Assembly (NCBI RefSeq): GCF_002776575.1
Contig: NZ_CP022549.1
Coordinates: 124,001-188,000 of the forward strand
Length of the DNA stretch: 64,000 nucleotides
Direction of reading: 5' to 3'
Source: Sphingorhabdus sp. YGSMI21
Lineage (GTDB): Bacteria > Pseudomonadota > Alphaproteobacteria > Sphingomonadales > Sphingomonadaceae
The notes under the pieces are model-generated. The model did no database searches. It had not been told where the DNA came from and saw only the letters and a list, made by a program, of their open reading frames with translations. The position numbers and the translations under genes were made by a program. Numbering within the stretch: position 1 is the stretch's first letter; each line of letters opens with the position of its first letter. This document shows positions 62,861 to 64,000 of this stretch, one piece after another.

Positions 62861-64000
62861 ATGCAATCTCTCGCCTTTCGTACCACAGCATTGTGGACCA
62901 CGTTATTTGCCTTAACATTTGCCGCGCCATTGCACGCCCAAGAAAATCCGGAGGCTGAAGACAGTTCGAACACGCTGCGTACAACGAAAGACGGCAATAC
63001 CATTGTCGTTACCGCCAAAGCATATGTGTCTGACTCAAGCCTATCGGCCAATAAGACCGATATACCCCTTATTCAATCCCCGCAGTCTGTTTCCGTTATA
63101 TCCCGTGATCAGATTGATCTGCTCAACTTTATCGATGTGCAGCAAGCGGTTCGTTATTCAGCGGGCGTAACCGGCGAAAATTATGGCCCGGATTTGCGCT
63201 ATGACTTTCTCACTGTGCGCGGCTTCATTCCCAAGCAATATATCGATGGCTTGGTAGCTCCTTCCACGACAACAATCGCATCGACCGGCGTTGACCTCTA
63301 TGCTTTTGATTCCGTGGAAATCTTGAAAGGACCAGCTTCAACCTTGTACGGAAGCACGCCGCCGGGAGGCATTTACAATCAGACCTCGCGCCGCGCGAAT
63401 GATGAATTTGACGGAGAAATTCGCGGCAAAGTCGGTACGGATGATTATTACGAGCTGGCTGGCACCCTGACCGGACCAATTGTTGACGGTATATCGGCGC
63501 GCTTGACTGGTCTTTACCTGAACCGTGGTTCCGAAAGGGATTTCGTAGATGCAGAGCGCATCATGGTTGCGCCGACTTTCTCATTTGATATCGGGCCTGA
63601 TACTGCGCTGACCGTGAATGGCTATTATCAGAAAGACATAATTGACGGCGAAATGAACGGTTTTTTACCAGTTGCAGGAACGTTGCGACCCAATCCCAAC
63701 GGCGAGTTGCCACGCAGCGTGAATCTGGGTGATCCGAGCAATCGCTTTGAGCGGGAACAATATGCCATCGGCGCATCTTTTCGGCATGATTTCTCGTCCA
63801 ATGTGTCGTTGCTCTCATCCATTCGCTACAACGATTATGACGAAAAAACACCGCAAAATATATACGGCGGCGGCGGTTTCACCAATCCCACCGACCCTAG
63901 CCAGCCGGATTATTTTCGTACCATAGGCCGGTTCAACTTTACCTATACCGAAGAAGTGGAAGCTCTTTCTTCCGATACGCGCATCGACGCCGAGTTTGAA
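62861..64000 (+). CDS. TonB-dependent siderophore receptor, N-terminal part (3' end outside window)
   Basis: The frame is open for 380 codons to the window end. A signal peptide (LWTTLFALTFAAPLHAQ) precedes an NTIVVTAKAY TonB-box-like segment and the plug domain: IPLIQSPQSVSVISRDQIDL, VRGFIPKQYIDGL, FDSVEILKGPASTLYGSTPP and GGIYNQTSRR. Barrel strands with aromatic ends follow (GLYLNRGSERDF, SIRYNDYDEKTPQ). This matches TonB-dependent siderophore receptors (FhuA/FoxA-like) that import ferric chelates. AGGAATCC lies ahead of the ATG. Confidence 0.93.
   Translation, partial: MQSLAFRTTALWTTLFALTFAAPLHAQENPEAEDSSNTLRTTKDGNTIVVTAKAYVSDSSLSANKTDIPLIQSPQSVSVISRDQIDLLNFIDVQQAVRYSAGVTGENYGPDLRYDFLTVRGFIPKQYIDGLVAPSTTTIASTGVDLYAFDSVEILKGPASTLYGSTPPGGIYNQTSRRANDEFDGEIRGKVGTDDYYELAGTLTGPIVDGISARLTGLYLNRGSERDFVDAERIMVAPTFSFDIGPDTALTVNGYYQKDIIDGEMNGFLPVAGTLRPNPNGELPRSVNLGDPSNRFEREQYAIGASFRHDFSSNVSLLSSIRYNDYDEKTPQNIYGGGGFTNPTDPSQPDYFRTIGRFNFTYTEEVEALSSDTRIDAEFE

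Overview
The window looks like a mobile or accessory replicon (conjugative plasmid or integrated element) of an alphaproteobacterium. A sphingomonad-type host (Sphingomonadales) is my best guess. The basis is the style of the copper genes, the DUF736/DUF2493 plasmid genes and the TonB receptor; no rRNA, tRNA or housekeeping gene is present to confirm it.

Region 1 (1-26,520) is a large copper/metal resistance island. It holds the end of a multicopper oxidase, a DUF411 protein, a CueR-type regulator with two matching palindromic boxes, several small Met/His/Cys-rich exported proteins and a complete CusCBA-type RND efflux operon with an extra CusF-like lipoprotein. A six-gene reverse operon runs from DUF5676 through the copper P-type ATPase, a methyltransferase, an unknown membrane protein and an APC permease to an ion channel. 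It diverges from a csoR-like repressor across a palindromic operator. Next come a copC operon and a CnrYXH-like anti-sigma/sensor/ECF-sigma cassette. Three promoters share one motif (TGAGGG, 16-17 bp, CGTAT), upstream of copC, of the sigma cassette and of pcoAB, which suggests one ECF regulon. NTF2-like, DUF305 and cytochrome c/FTR1 permease genes close the island.

Region 2 (26,521-30,990) is a junction. It contains decayed small membrane genes, an IS3-family element whose transposase lost its catalytic Glu segment, and two paralogous Xre/RES toxin-antitoxin modules.

Region 3 (30,989-44,779) is the most unusual part, a single-direction gene array. In order it has a sigma-factor-like gene split by a fresh IS256-family insertion (perfect 8-bp duplication), a small HTH-like protein, and a fusion of ImmA/IrrE metallopeptidase, UvrD-type helicase and Cys-clustered nuclease. 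Then come a ubiquitin-like protein, a cysteine-less E2-like protein, a JAMM peptidase and an E1-like ThiF protein, and after a 247-bp gap an Mre11/SbcD-like nuclease with a Rad50/SbcC-like ATPase. The Ubl-E2-JAB-E1 core resembles the order of Bil antiphage operons, but the E2 has no cysteine and the DNA-processing partners are unusual.

Region 4 (45,079-50,656) continues as a defence/toxin zone: a Fic protein next to a restriction-endonuclease/STAND-like NTPase, and a HipBA module with a palindromic operator.

Region 5 (50,850-61,318) is a conjugation module read right to left: DUF736, DUF2493, a candidate oriT with 12-bp repeats and hairpins, a ribbon-helix-helix protein, a TraD-like coupling protein and a MobF-type TraI relaxase-helicase, then an SNase-like protein and a Cys-rich exported protein. 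This is the R388-like order oriT-trwA-trwB-trwC. Region 6 (61,319-64,000) is mostly noncoding with a nested inverted repeat, followed by the start of a TonB-dependent siderophore receptor that runs off the window.
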